Program-made: the position numbers and the translations under genes
Notes under the pieces: model-generated
The model's database searches: none
What the model saw: only the letters and a program-made list of their open reading frames with translations
What the model was told of the DNA's origin: nothing
Assembly: GCA_004296865.1 (NCBI GenBank)
Contig: SCVQ01000407.1
Coordinates: 1 to 7,285 of the forward strand
Length of the DNA: 7,285 nucleotides
Reading direction: 5' to 3'
DNA from: Nitrospirota bacterium
GTDB taxonomy: Bacteria > Nitrospirota > Nitrospiria > Nitrospirales > Nitrospiraceae
In this document: positions 1 through 6,005 of the stretch, piece by piece
Numbering within the stretch: the stretch's first letter is position 1
How the letters are laid out: each line of letters begins with the position of its first letter

Positions 1-933
1 AAAGAACAAGTGCGGGAGAACGCCAAGACCTACGAGCGGCAAATCTTCAAGATCCTCGACCCTCAGAAGACCAGGGTGGTGTTCAACAGCCAGTGGATGG
101 GCCAGATGACGGCCGAAGACCTGATCCAGCTGGCCGCCCACTACAATGTGGCGCGGATGCTGGAGCGGGAGGACTTCCACAAGCGTTACCACGAGCAAAA
201 GCCGATCAGCATCCATGAGTTTCTCTATCCCTTGATCCAGGGCTATGACTCGGTCGCGCTCAAAGCGGATATCGAGCTGGGCGGGACCGACCAGAAATTC
301 AATCTCCTGGTCGGGCGCGATTTGCAGCGCGACTTCAAGCAGGAAGCGCAAGTGGTGCTGACGATGCCCTTGCTCGAAGGAACCGACGGGGTCCGGAAAA
401 TGAGCAAGAGCCTCGGCAACTACATTGCGCTGGAGGATCGTCCAGCGGATATGTTCGGTAAGCTGATGTCCATCAGCGATCAACTCATGCTCCGGTACTA
501 TGAGCTGCTGACGACGGAGAGTCTGGAGCAAGTCCAAGCGACCCATCCGATGCAGGCCAAGCAGAAGCTGGCGGAGCTGATCGTGGCTCAGTATCACGGG
601 GCCGACGCGGCCTCCGGCGCCAGGCAGGAGTTTACGCATCGGTTCAGCGAAAAGGAATTTCCGGATGAGCCGGATGCGCGTCTCTTGCTGACTCGGGCCG
701 ACGTCACGGATCACGCCAAGCCGGCGATCGGTTTGGTGGAGTTGGTGGTCCGCACCGGCTTGGTCCCCAGCAAGAGCGAAGCGAGACGGTTGATCGCCCA
801 GGGTGGCGTCGAAGTGGATGAAGTGAAGCAGTCCGATCCCAATGTAACCCTTGCGCTGACCGTTGGCCACCGGTACCGATTCCGCATCGGCCGTCGGAAA
901 TTTGCGGTCGTGGAGTACAAGGCACAGGAATAA
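1..933 (+). CDS. tyrS: Tyrosyl-tRNA synthetase, 5'-truncated by the window edge
   Basis: Charges tRNA-Tyr with tyrosine in the cytoplasm (class I aminoacyl-tRNA synthetase). The reading frame is open from base 1, so the gene starts outside the window; 310 codons are visible and end in TAA. The class I KMSKS loop is intact at visible residues 133-137. A tyrosine/ATP pocket segment with Tyr82, Asp90 and the GGTDQ stretch (94-98) precedes it. The C-terminal 60-70 residues look like an S4 RNA-binding domain (SKSEARRLI followed by a GGV turn). Family members of this type are roughly 400 residues, so about 90-100 N-terminal residues, including the HIGH motif, are missing here. The GTG at base 10 is internal, not the real start. 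Identification is secure from KMSKS, the GGTDQ pocket and the S4 tail. Confidence 0.96.
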   Translation, partial: KEQVRENAKTYERQIFKILDPQKTRVVFNSQWMGQMTAEDLIQLAAHYNVARMLEREDFHKRYHEQKPISIHEFLYPLIQGYDSVALKADIELGGTDQKFNLLVGRDLQRDFKQEAQVVLTMPLLEGTDGVRKMSKSLGNYIALEDRPADMFGKLMSISDQLMLRYYELLTTESLEQVQATHPMQAKQKLAELIVAQYHGADAASGARQEFTHRFSEKEFPDEPDARLLLTRADVTDHAKPAIGLVELVVRTGLVPSKSEARRLIAQGGVEVDEVKQSDPNVTLALTVGHRYRFRIGRRKFAVVEYKAQE

Positions 934-942
934 GAGCGCATG

Positions 943-1006
943 GCTGATGGCATATGGAAAAACTGCGATGCGCAGATGCCGGAGAGCAAGATTTTTTGCC
1001 ATCAGC
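943..1006 (+). repeat. 10-bp inverted repeat downstream of tyrS
   Basis: GCTGATGGCA (943-952) is exactly complementary to TGCCATCAGC (997-1006), 44 bases apart. The enclosed DNA holds a second small hairpin (CTGCG 963-967 with CGCAG 971-975) and a T6 run at 992-997. Together they could fold into one structure at the 3' end of the tyrS transcript. The T run lies inside the outer stem rather than after it, so this is not a classic intrinsic terminator. It could be an mRNA 3'-end structure or chance. Confidence 0.4.
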
Positions 1007-1024
1007 TCCAAGCTTTCCCCTCCC

Positions 1025-1054
1025 TTGACTTGAATAGGAGCCACAGCGTAGGAT
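1025..1054 (+). promoter_or_regulatory. Probable sigma70-type promoter for tRNA-Gly
   Basis: TTGACT (1025-1030, five of six matches to the -35 consensus) and TAGGAT (1049-1054, four of six to the -10) are 18 bases apart. Transcription would start near 1061, about 24 bases before the mature tRNA 5' end, a normal distance for a short leader removed by RNase P. The call is by consensus matching only. Confidence 0.55.
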
Positions 1055-1084
1055 TCGTATATCTTGATCGAACATATCCTAAGG

Positions 1085-1161
<77 letters not shown>

Positions 1162-1168
1162 TCTTTTT

Positions 1169-1211
1169 AAGGGACCTGGAGGCGTTCACGCCTCCAGGTC
1201 CCTTTCGTTTT
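1169..1211 (+). terminator. Strong intrinsic terminator after tRNA-Gly
   Basis: A perfect 16-bp stem (1169-1184 with 1189-1204) closes a TTCA tetraloop (1185-1188). It is followed by a T-rich tail (TCGTTTT, 1205-1211) and begins 9 bases after the tRNA CCA. The stem is GC-rich near the loop. It should end the tRNA transcript on the + strand and isolate it from the genes to the right. Confidence 0.9.
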
Positions 1212-1260
1212 CAGACGACCTGTCGCCAGCAGGTCACCAATCAGGTTGGGTCGTGTAGGG

Positions 1261-1302
1261 GCGAACGGTCAGGCCGGATTAACGGCTTTGATCGCTTTTT
1301 TT
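1261..1302 (+). terminator. Possible second terminator or attenuator before the PilZ gene
   Basis: Outer pairs GCGA (1261-1264) with TCGC (1292-1295) and an inner 6-bp stem AGGCCG (1271-1276) with CGGCTT (1283-1288, one G-U) around a GATTAA loop are followed directly by T7 (1296-1302). It lies 53 bases before the PilZ start codon. An asymmetric internal loop makes it weaker than the tRNA terminator. It may be a back-up terminator or an attenuator in the leader of the next gene. Confidence 0.4.
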
Positions 1303-1341
1303 GAGGCCTTGGCGTATTCTGAAATGCAAGCGTGGGTGTCT

Positions 1342-1347
1342 AAGGGA
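1342..1347 (+). promoter_or_regulatory. Ribosome binding site fixing the PilZ gene start
   Basis: AAGGGA lies 7 bases before the ATG at 1355. The same frame is open upstream to a TTG at 1301, but no comparable site precedes that codon, so the ATG is the better start. Confidence 0.65.
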
Positions 1348-1354
1348 ACAGGGT

Positions 1355-1873
1355 ATGATTCGGTTGAACACCACTTGCCCGCAATGCGGCAAGGATTTCA
1401 TTCATCGGGTTGGGCGTCGCGGGTGGCGGGAACAATGGTTGGGCCTCTTCTGCGTGAATCCCTTTCGATGCCAGATCTGCATGCAGCGCTTTCTCGTCCT
1501 GCAGCCGGGACACTGGCATGTGTCCTCTGTCAGGGAGCGTCGCGAGTCCGAGCGGTTTCCGGTCAAGTTCTTCACCTCGCTCACGGGAGACCAGGCACAG
1601 GAGACCGGGACGATGGTCAATCTCGGTGTGCAAGGGGGGTGTTGTCAGAGCGAGGCAGGCCTGACGATCGGGACCGTGTTCCGTCTGAATATCCATCCCG
1701 AAGAAGGTGCTCCCGCGATTGAAATCGAATCGGCGGTGGTGCAGTGGAGTCTTGGCACCTGGCATGGGCTTGAGTTCCGGCAGGTGGCGCCTGAGCAGGA
1801 GCAACGACTGCGGCAACTCATGGAAGCGTGTTGGGCGATCGCTCGTGGAGAAGCCCGCAGCGGTTCGCGCTGA
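1355..1873 (+). CDS. Zinc-ribbon plus PilZ domain protein
   Basis: A 172-residue soluble protein. Residues 1-46 carry two CxxC pairs (Cys8/Cys11 and Cys39/Cys42), which look like a zinc ribbon with the pairs 27 residues apart. From about residue 60 the sequence fits a PilZ domain, the c-di-GMP receptor fold: an RRxxxR-type first motif (Arg62/Arg63 and Arg67), then the second motif at 89-94 reading NLGVQG. The usual form is (D/N)xSxxG, so the serine is replaced by glycine while Asn89 and Gly94 remain. A C-terminal segment with the pattern VVQWSLGTWHGLEF is typical of the last PilZ strands. c-di-GMP binding is therefore plausible but may be weakened. No membrane segment is visible. The start rests on the ribosome binding site at 1342-1347. 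The gene stands alone between a terminator-like hairpin and a 117-base gap. The output target is unknown. Confidence 0.8.
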   Translation: MIRLNTTCPQCGKDFIHRVGRRGWREQWLGLFCVNPFRCQICMQRFLVLQPGHWHVSSVRERRESERFPVKFFTSLTGDQAQETGTMVNLGVQGGCCQSEAGLTIGTVFRLNIHPEEGAPAIEIESAVVQWSLGTWHGLEFRQVAPEQEQRLRQLMEACWAIARGEARSGSR

Positions 1874-1990
1874 AACGATCGTCCGCACAGCCTCGATCAC
1901 GGCCATGCGTGTTCTCGTTCAAGTTCTTTCTCTTGTCGACCGCTTCCACCATGCAGGCGCTTCGCATCACTGAACAGGGTCGGTGAGCCC

Positions 1991-2677
1991 ATGAAAATGT
2001 TTCGGCTGCGAACGACTATCGGACTGTGCTTCCTCCTCCTCAGCCTCTCCGGCCCCGCAGGTGCTGAAGAGCCCTATCGGACGGTCGTGACCAAAGATGG
2101 CAAACAGATCGAAGGCACGATCGTGGGCGGGTCACTGACGATCAAATCGACGCTAAGAACGCAGGAGATCGATGCGCAACTCATCCATGCCCTGTCCAAG
2201 GGCCTGGTGAAGACGGATGACGGGCGTACCCTGGTCGGCGCGATAACGATTCTTGGCGGGGAGGTGCAGGTGGCGATGGAGAAGGGCACGGTGGTCATTC
2301 CAGCCGGGAACATCCAGACGATTCAAGCGTCCGACATGTTCATGACGCCGCGGCACTCTGGATCGGAGTCAGCGCCGAGCGTGGGGTCTCAAGAGCCTCA
2401 GAAGCTCATTGTCGGACGCTGGCAGGATTCCTCCGGCATCACCTGGGAGTTTTTCAAGGATGGCACGCTGGTGTCCGGCCACTACAACGGGAGCTACAGC
2501 TTCGTTGACCCGCATCGGGTCAAAATCGGGCTCGGCATGCCCGTCGGCATAGTCGTGGGGCCGGTGGCTGTGCCCGGCATGCAGTCCGTCCGGGTGTATG
2601 ACATCGTGGATTTGTCCGGCGATCAGCTTGTCTGGGAGTATCAGGGCAACCAAGTCACGCTGCAGCGGATTCCCTAG
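1991..2677 (+). CDS. Secreted protein of unknown function with tandem repeats
   Basis: Encodes 228 residues. An N-terminal signal peptide (charged start, hydrophobic core from about residue 9 to 20, likely cleavage after AGA near residue 25) points to export to the periplasm or beyond. After it come two tandem repeats of about 40 residues each (roughly 31-67 and 73-112). Both have the plan V-x-(K/D)DG-(K/R)-x-(I/L)-x-G-x-I, then a hydrophobic strand, a turn and an (I)-x-A-x-x-I ending, suggesting paired beta units. A polar linker rich in Ser, Pro and Gly (about 118-135) leads to a C-terminal part from about 139 with a GRWQDSSG start, a WEFFKDGT strand and a YDIVDLSGDQL strand, resembling small lipocalin-like domains. 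GGTGAG (1982-1987) can serve either ATG 1991 or ATG 1997, so the start is uncertain by two residues. I do not recognise a specific function. Confidence 0.75.
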   Translation: MKMFRLRTTIGLCFLLLSLSGPAGAEEPYRTVVTKDGKQIEGTIVGGSLTIKSTLRTQEIDAQLIHALSKGLVKTDDGRTLVGAITILGGEVQVAMEKGTVVIPAGNIQTIQASDMFMTPRHSGSESAPSVGSQEPQKLIVGRWQDSSGITWEFFKDGTLVSGHYNGSYSFVDPHRVKIGLGMPVGIVVGPVAVPGMQSVRVYDIVDLSGDQLVWEYQGNQVTLQRIP

Positions 2678-2711
2678 CGCCGCCGACCGTTCACGCTCCT
2701 GGTTCACAAAG

Positions 2712-2726
2712 ACGACCTGGAGTCGT
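2712..2726 (-). terminator. Weak hairpin downstream of rpmB
   Basis: On the minus strand ACGAC and GTCGT pair around a 5-base loop (2712-2726 on +), followed by CTTTGT. It lies about 55 bases past the rpmB stop and is the only terminator-like structure I see there. The stem is short and the T tract poor, so termination here is doubtful. Confidence 0.2.
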
Positions 2727-2781
2727 TCCACGTGACAGCGGGAGTCTGCCGGAGAAGTGGGATCGGGAAGGGGCGGTGCTG

Positions 2782-2973
2782 CTACACCGCTTTCTTCACC
2801 AGGCCGGAGCGGAGGCAGCGGGTGCAGACCCTGATCCGCATATGGGAGCCGTTCACCAGGGCCTTGACGGGTTGGAGGTTCGGACTGAAGGTGCGCTTGG
2901 TCTTGTTGTTGGCATGGCTGACATTATGCCCGAACTGATGTCCCTTGCCGCAGAGGTCACATGTGTACGCCAC
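2782..2973 (-). CDS. rpmB: 50S ribosomal protein L28, zinc-binding type
   Basis: Encodes 63 residues, a normal length for L28, a small basic protein of the large ribosomal subunit. The N-terminus has the typical start with Cys5 and Cys8, then [17 protein letters not shown] residues 15-27, TFSPNLQPV (28-36) and a C-terminal [10 protein letters not shown] block with Cys50 and Cys53. The four cysteines make this the C+ (zinc-ribbon) form. Translation begins at GTG (2971-2973 on +). An AAGGAG site at 2981-2986 with a 7-base spacer supports this start. The gene is divergent from recG. In Bacillus and relatives rpmB also lies divergently near a cluster that includes recG, so the neighbourhood fits a known loose association. 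Confidence 0.96.
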   Translation of the reverse strand: MAYTCDLCGKGHQFGHNVSHANNKTKRTFSPNLQPVKALVNGSHMRIRVCTRCLRSGLVKKAV

Positions 2974-2980
2974 GATACCA

Positions 2981-2986
2981 CTCCTT
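2981..2986 (-). promoter_or_regulatory. Ribosome binding site for rpmB
   Basis: AAGGAG on the minus strand, 7 bases before the GTG codon. It is a strong site and decides that the GTG is the start. Confidence 0.8.
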
Positions 2987-3007
2987 CTCTCTCTGAGCGA
3001 CCGCTCG

Positions 3008-3036
3008 TTGTCTCTAGCCGGTGCCTATGCTACCAT
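3008..3036 (+). promoter_or_regulatory. Candidate recG promoter overlapping the rpmB promoter
   Basis: TTGTCT (3008-3013) and TACCAT (3031-3036) have the optimal 17-base spacer and four matches each to the consensus boxes. Its -10 box shares bases 3031-3032 with the -10 of the opposing rpmB promoter. The transcript would start near 3043, about 53 bases before the recG ATG. The boxes are weak and the call is tentative. Confidence 0.35.
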
Positions 3037-3056
3037 ACGTCCGACCTGTCTGACAA
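3027..3056 (-). promoter_or_regulatory. Probable rpmB promoter
   Basis: Read on the minus strand, TTGTCA (3051-3056) and TAGCAT (3027-3032) are separated by 18 bases, with five and four matches to the sigma70 -35 and -10 boxes. The start would be near 3020, giving a leader of about 45 bases that contains the ribosome binding site. The architecture matches the proposed tRNA-Gly promoter. Confidence 0.5.
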
Positions 3057-3095
3057 CCCTCCCCACGCATCAGGTCCGGGGCTTCCGCGGACTCC

Positions 3096-5609
3096 ATGGA
3101 GCGACTTCAGCACATCGTACAATGCCTGGCTCGTCCCATTGAGTTTGCCAGCCGGGATTCCTACGCGCATCTTTCCACGGTCAAGAATCTCGGCCCCTTC
3201 GTGTCCCGCCAGGTGGTCGAAGCCTTGGCCGACCGGGTCTACCCCCCGGCGGTCGAAACCGATCTCCTGACGCTTCGACAGCTCTTTGCCGACTATGACA
3301 CCATTGCGGATCAGGCGGAACGCCGGCGACGGCTCGTCGGGGCGCGGGCCATCTTAGATCGATTGAGCGAGACGGATCTGCCGAGCGAGGGGCCGGATCG
3401 CGAGCGCGTCGCTCCACCGCCCCCAATCCCGTCCCCGGCGCCCCTGGCCCAGGAACTCTGGACGATCCCGATTCGTTTTGCAAAAGGTGTCGGGCCCAAG
3501 CGGGCTGCCTTGATCGAGCGGCTGGGCGTCAAGACTGTCGAGGAGGCGCTGTGGTTCCTCCCCTGGCGATATGAAGATCGTGCAACGCGTACGCCGATCG
3601 GACAGCTCTCGGCGGGAAGCCGGGCGACGATCTGCGGAGTGGTGCAGCGGAGCGAGCTCAAGCGGACGGCTCGACGAGGGCTGACCATCCTGGACGTGAC
3701 GATCGACGACACGACCGGGATTTTGCACGGCGTGTTCTTTAACCAGTCCTATCTCGAAAAAATGCTCAAGCCGGGGGCTCGCGTGATGCTGAGCGGTGTC
3801 GTGTCGGCGGGTCGCAAGGGGTGGATCGATCTGAAGATGGACTCGCCTCAGTACGAGGTGCTGGGCGAGGACCACGAGACGCCCTTGCACGTCGGGCGCA
3901 TCGTGCCGATCTATCACGAGACGAAAGGGTTGACGTCCCGGCTCATCCGCGCGGTGCTCAAGGGCCTGCTGGATCAATATGTCGCGAGCGTGGAGGACGT
4001 ATTGCCGGCCCCGCTACGGGCGCGTCGTCGGTTTCCCTCGATCGCGGCCGCCCTCGCGGAGGTGCATTTCCCATCCTCGCCGGCCGATCTGACGGCGTTG
4101 GAGCGAGGGGTCACGCCGGCGCATCGCCGGCTCGCCTTCGAGGAATTCTTTGTGCTGGAACTGGCGCTGGCGCTTCGCCAGCGGTCCGTCAAGGAAGAAG
4201 TGAAGGGGCTTCGGTTCGATGGCGGCGGGGAGTTAGTCGCACGCGTGCGAGCGCTGTTGCCGTTTCAATTGACGGCCGCGCAGGATCGCGTGTTGTCCGA
4301 GATTCAACGCGACATGGCCTCGCTGCGCCCGATGAACCGGCTGATCCAGGGCGACGTGGGCTGTGGCAAAACGATCGTAGCCCTCTGCGCCATCTTGATC
4401 GCCTGCGGGTCCGGCTACCAGGCTGCGCTCATGGTTCCGACCGAAATCCTGGCCGAGCAGCATTACTTCAACTTGCGACAGCTCCTCCAGGAGTTGGGCG
4501 TAGAGGCGGTCTTGCTGAAGAGCGGCGGGGCGGCCAAGGCACGCGCGGCCGCCTTGCGGAAGATTGAGACCGGCGAGGCACAGGTGGTGATCGGGACGCA
4601 TGCCCTGATCCAGAAGGGCGTGCAGTTTGCGCGGCTCGGCCTCGCGGTGATCGACGAGCAGCACAAATTCGGCGTGCTCCAGCGGAAGACCCTGGTCGAA
4701 AAAGGGTATCGTCCGGACGTGTTGGTGCTGACCGCCACGCCGATCCCCCGCACTCTGGCCATGACGGTCTATGGCGACCTGGACATCTCGATCATCGATG
4801 CCCTGCCGCCAGGACGCAAGCCGGTGCGGACCTGGCTCTTCAGCGAGTCGCAACGACGCAAGGCCTACCGCGTGGTGCAGGATGAGCTGCAGGCCGGCCG
4901 GCAGGCCTACATCGTCTATCCCTTGATCGAGGAGTCTGAAAAGGTGGACCTGCAGGCCGCCATCCAGGGGGCCGAGAAGCTGCAGGCGGCGGAGTTTCGT
5001 GCCTTCCGCGTGGGCTTGCTCCACGGCCGTCTGAAGGCGGAGGAAAAAGAACGCACGATGGCCGCCTTCAAGGCGGGGGAGATCCAGGTCCTGGTTGCAA
5101 CGACGGTGATCGAGGTCGGCGTGGATGTCCCGAATGCCACGGTGATGCTGGTGGAGCATGCGGAACGGTTCGGGCTGGCGCAACTGCATCAGTTGCGGGG
5201 GCGCGTGGGGCGCAGCGGGCAGCAGTCCTTCTGTCTGCTCCTGGCCTCAGGGCGCAGGAGGGCCGAAGAGGAGGGGAATCTCCCGACCGGCCAAACCGGC
5301 GCCGCCGGCTCGCAGCCGGCCCGGCGCCGGTTGGACGCGCTGGTGAAGAGCACGGATGGATTCGTGATCGCGGAGGAAGATCTGCGCATCCGGGGGCCGG
5401 GGGAATTTTTCGGTGTGCGGCAGTGGGGCGTGCCGGAGTTTCGGGCCGCCAATCTCATTCGAGACGCGGCGTTGCTTGAGGAGGCTCGGCAGGAGGCCTT
5501 TGCCCTCCTTGCGTCCGACCCGCACCTGGGCCATCCCGGTCATCGAGGGGTGAAGGCGCTGATGCTGCGTCGGTGGAAGGAAAAGCTGGACCTGGGGGCG
5601 ATCAGTTGA
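3096..5609 (+). CDS. recG: ATP-dependent DNA helicase RecG
   Basis: Remodels stalled replication forks and branched DNA in the cytoplasm. The 837 residues exceed E. coli RecG (693) and fit the class with an extra N-terminal helical domain (about 1-100), here joined by a Pro-rich linker (106-116). Next come the helix-hairpin-helix-like GVGPKRA (131-137) and the OB-fold wedge domain (about 174-260). The SF2 motor follows: Walker A GDVGCGKT (419-426, Cys where Ser is usual), motif Ia VPTEILAEQ, DEQH box (520-523), TATPIPRT (546-553), LHGRL (642-646), motif V with ATTVIEVGVDVPNAT, and motif VI QLRGRVGRS (699-707). The C-terminal RIRGPGEFFG (764-773) belongs to the translocation (TRG) region. About a dozen extra residues lie between motif VI and this block (around 727-743). 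ATG 3096 is the first start after an in-frame TGA at 3051; no clear ribosome binding site precedes it. Confidence 0.97.
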   Translation: MERLQHIVQCLARPIEFASRDSYAHLSTVKNLGPFVSRQVVEALADRVYPPAVETDLLTLRQLFADYDTIADQAERRRRLVGARAILDRLSETDLPSEGPDRERVAPPPPIPSPAPLAQELWTIPIRFAKGVGPKRAALIERLGVKTVEEALWFLPWRYEDRATRTPIGQLSAGSRATICGVVQRSELKRTARRGLTILDVTIDDTTGILHGVFFNQSYLEKMLKPGARVMLSGVVSAGRKGWIDLKMDSPQYEVLGEDHETPLHVGRIVPIYHETKGLTSRLIRAVLKGLLDQYVASVEDVLPAPLRARRRFPSIAAALAEVHFPSSPADLTALERGVTPAHRRLAFEEFFVLELALALRQRSVKEEVKGLRFDGGGELVARVRALLPFQLTAAQDRVLSEIQRDMASLRPMNRLIQGDVGCGKTIVALCAILIACGSGYQAALMVPTEILAEQHYFNLRQLLQELGVEAVLLKSGGAAKARAAALRKIETGEAQVVIGTHALIQKGVQFARLGLAVIDEQHKFGVLQRKTLVEKGYRPDVLVLTATPIPRTLAMTVYGDLDISIIDALPPGRKPVRTWLFSESQRRKAYRVVQDELQAGRQAYIVYPLIEESEKVDLQAAIQGAEKLQAAEFRAFRVGLLHGRLKAEEKERTMAAFKAGEIQVLVATTVIEVGVDVPNATVMLVEHAERFGLAQLHQLRGRVGRSGQQSFCLLLASGRRRAEEEGNLPTGQTGAAGSQPARRRLDALVKSTDGFVIAEEDLRIRGPGEFFGVRQWGVPEFRAANLIRDAALLEEARQEAFALLASDPHLGHPGHRGVKALMLRRWKEKLDLGAIS
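5294..5332 (+). repeat. GC-rich palindrome inside recG
   Basis: AACCGGCGCC (5294-5303) pairs with GGCGCCGGTT (5323-5332), and GCCGGC (5304-5309) pairs with GCCGGC (5315-5320). The loop is TCGCA (5310-5314), with a two-base CC bulge (5321-5322). This gives 16 almost all G-C pairs. It encodes RecG residues 733-746 in the segment that appears longer than in usual RecG proteins. Confidence 0.8.
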
Positions 5610-5633
5610 ACGGACGACGAAGAGGGAGGGACC

Positions 5634-5957
5634 ATGGGGGTGCTGCAACGAATCAAGCATGACTTGAAGACCGGCTGGGCCGGCCTTCGTTATGGCACGG
5701 CACGGGTCGCCGGCCGCGCCCTGGAAGAAACCGAACTCCTGAGCCTCCGGCTGGAGCTGCGCAAGTTGGACGATCGCCTCAAAGATCTCCATCGCGACAT
5801 CGGCGAGCGAGCGGTCGAACTGCATGAACGCGGGGAGCCGGCCGGGCAGATCGTGTCCGACTTCGAGATCGCCCGACGGGCAGAAGAAGTCCGGAAACTC
5901 AAAGTGGAACGGGCAAGACTGTTGGCGGACATGCAAGAGGTCAGGACCGGGACCTGA
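5634..5957 (+). CDS. Small coiled-coil protein of unknown function
   Basis: Encodes 107 residues, rich in Glu, Arg, Leu and Lys. A short amphipathic N-terminal stretch (about 1-28, with GWAGLRYGTARVAGRAL) is followed by two helical, heptad-like segments (about 30-63 and 78-104) split by a Gly-Glu-Pro-Ala-Gly turn near 69-73. No cysteines, membrane segment or catalytic motif are visible. GGGAGGG at 5624-5630 is a strong ribosome binding site just before the ATG. The gene starts 24 bases after recG and ends 48 bases before the phosphatase gene, so the three are probably co-transcribed. I do not recognise the family; a structural or adaptor role is a guess from composition only. Confidence 0.75.
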   Translation: MGVLQRIKHDLKTGWAGLRYGTARVAGRALEETELLSLRLELRKLDDRLKDLHRDIGERAVELHERGEPAGQIVSDFEIARRAEEVRKLKVERARLLADMQEVRTGT

Positions 5958-5959
5958 GC

Positions 5960-5984
5960 GCGCCCTGGGCGCCGCCCTCGCGAG
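5960..5984 (+). repeat. GC palindromes in the gap before the phosphatase gene
   Basis: GCGCC (5960-5964) pairs with GGCGC (5968-5972) around CTG, and CTCGCGAG (5977-5984) is self-complementary. There is no T tract, so termination is not expected. Because the next start codon lacks a clear ribosome binding site, RNA folding here could affect its translation; this is speculative. Confidence 0.35.
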
Positions 5985-6005
5985 CGCGTCATTCGGACTA
6001 TCGTC

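Noticed and set aside
1340..1906. 188-codon open frame antisense to the PilZ gene
   Set aside because: The opposite frame encodes the zinc-ribbon and PilZ motifs with a good ribosome binding site; the antisense frame shows no domain.
3821..4567. 248-codon frame overlapping recG on the same strand
   Set aside because: Gly/Arg/Ala-rich out-of-frame reading of recG with no motif and no start signal.
4233..5189. 318-codon open frame antisense to recG
   Set aside because: It lies wholly within recG, whose helicase motifs are all intact. The antisense protein has no recognisable domain and a His/Gln/Arg-rich composition typical of a reverse-frame shadow in GC-rich DNA.
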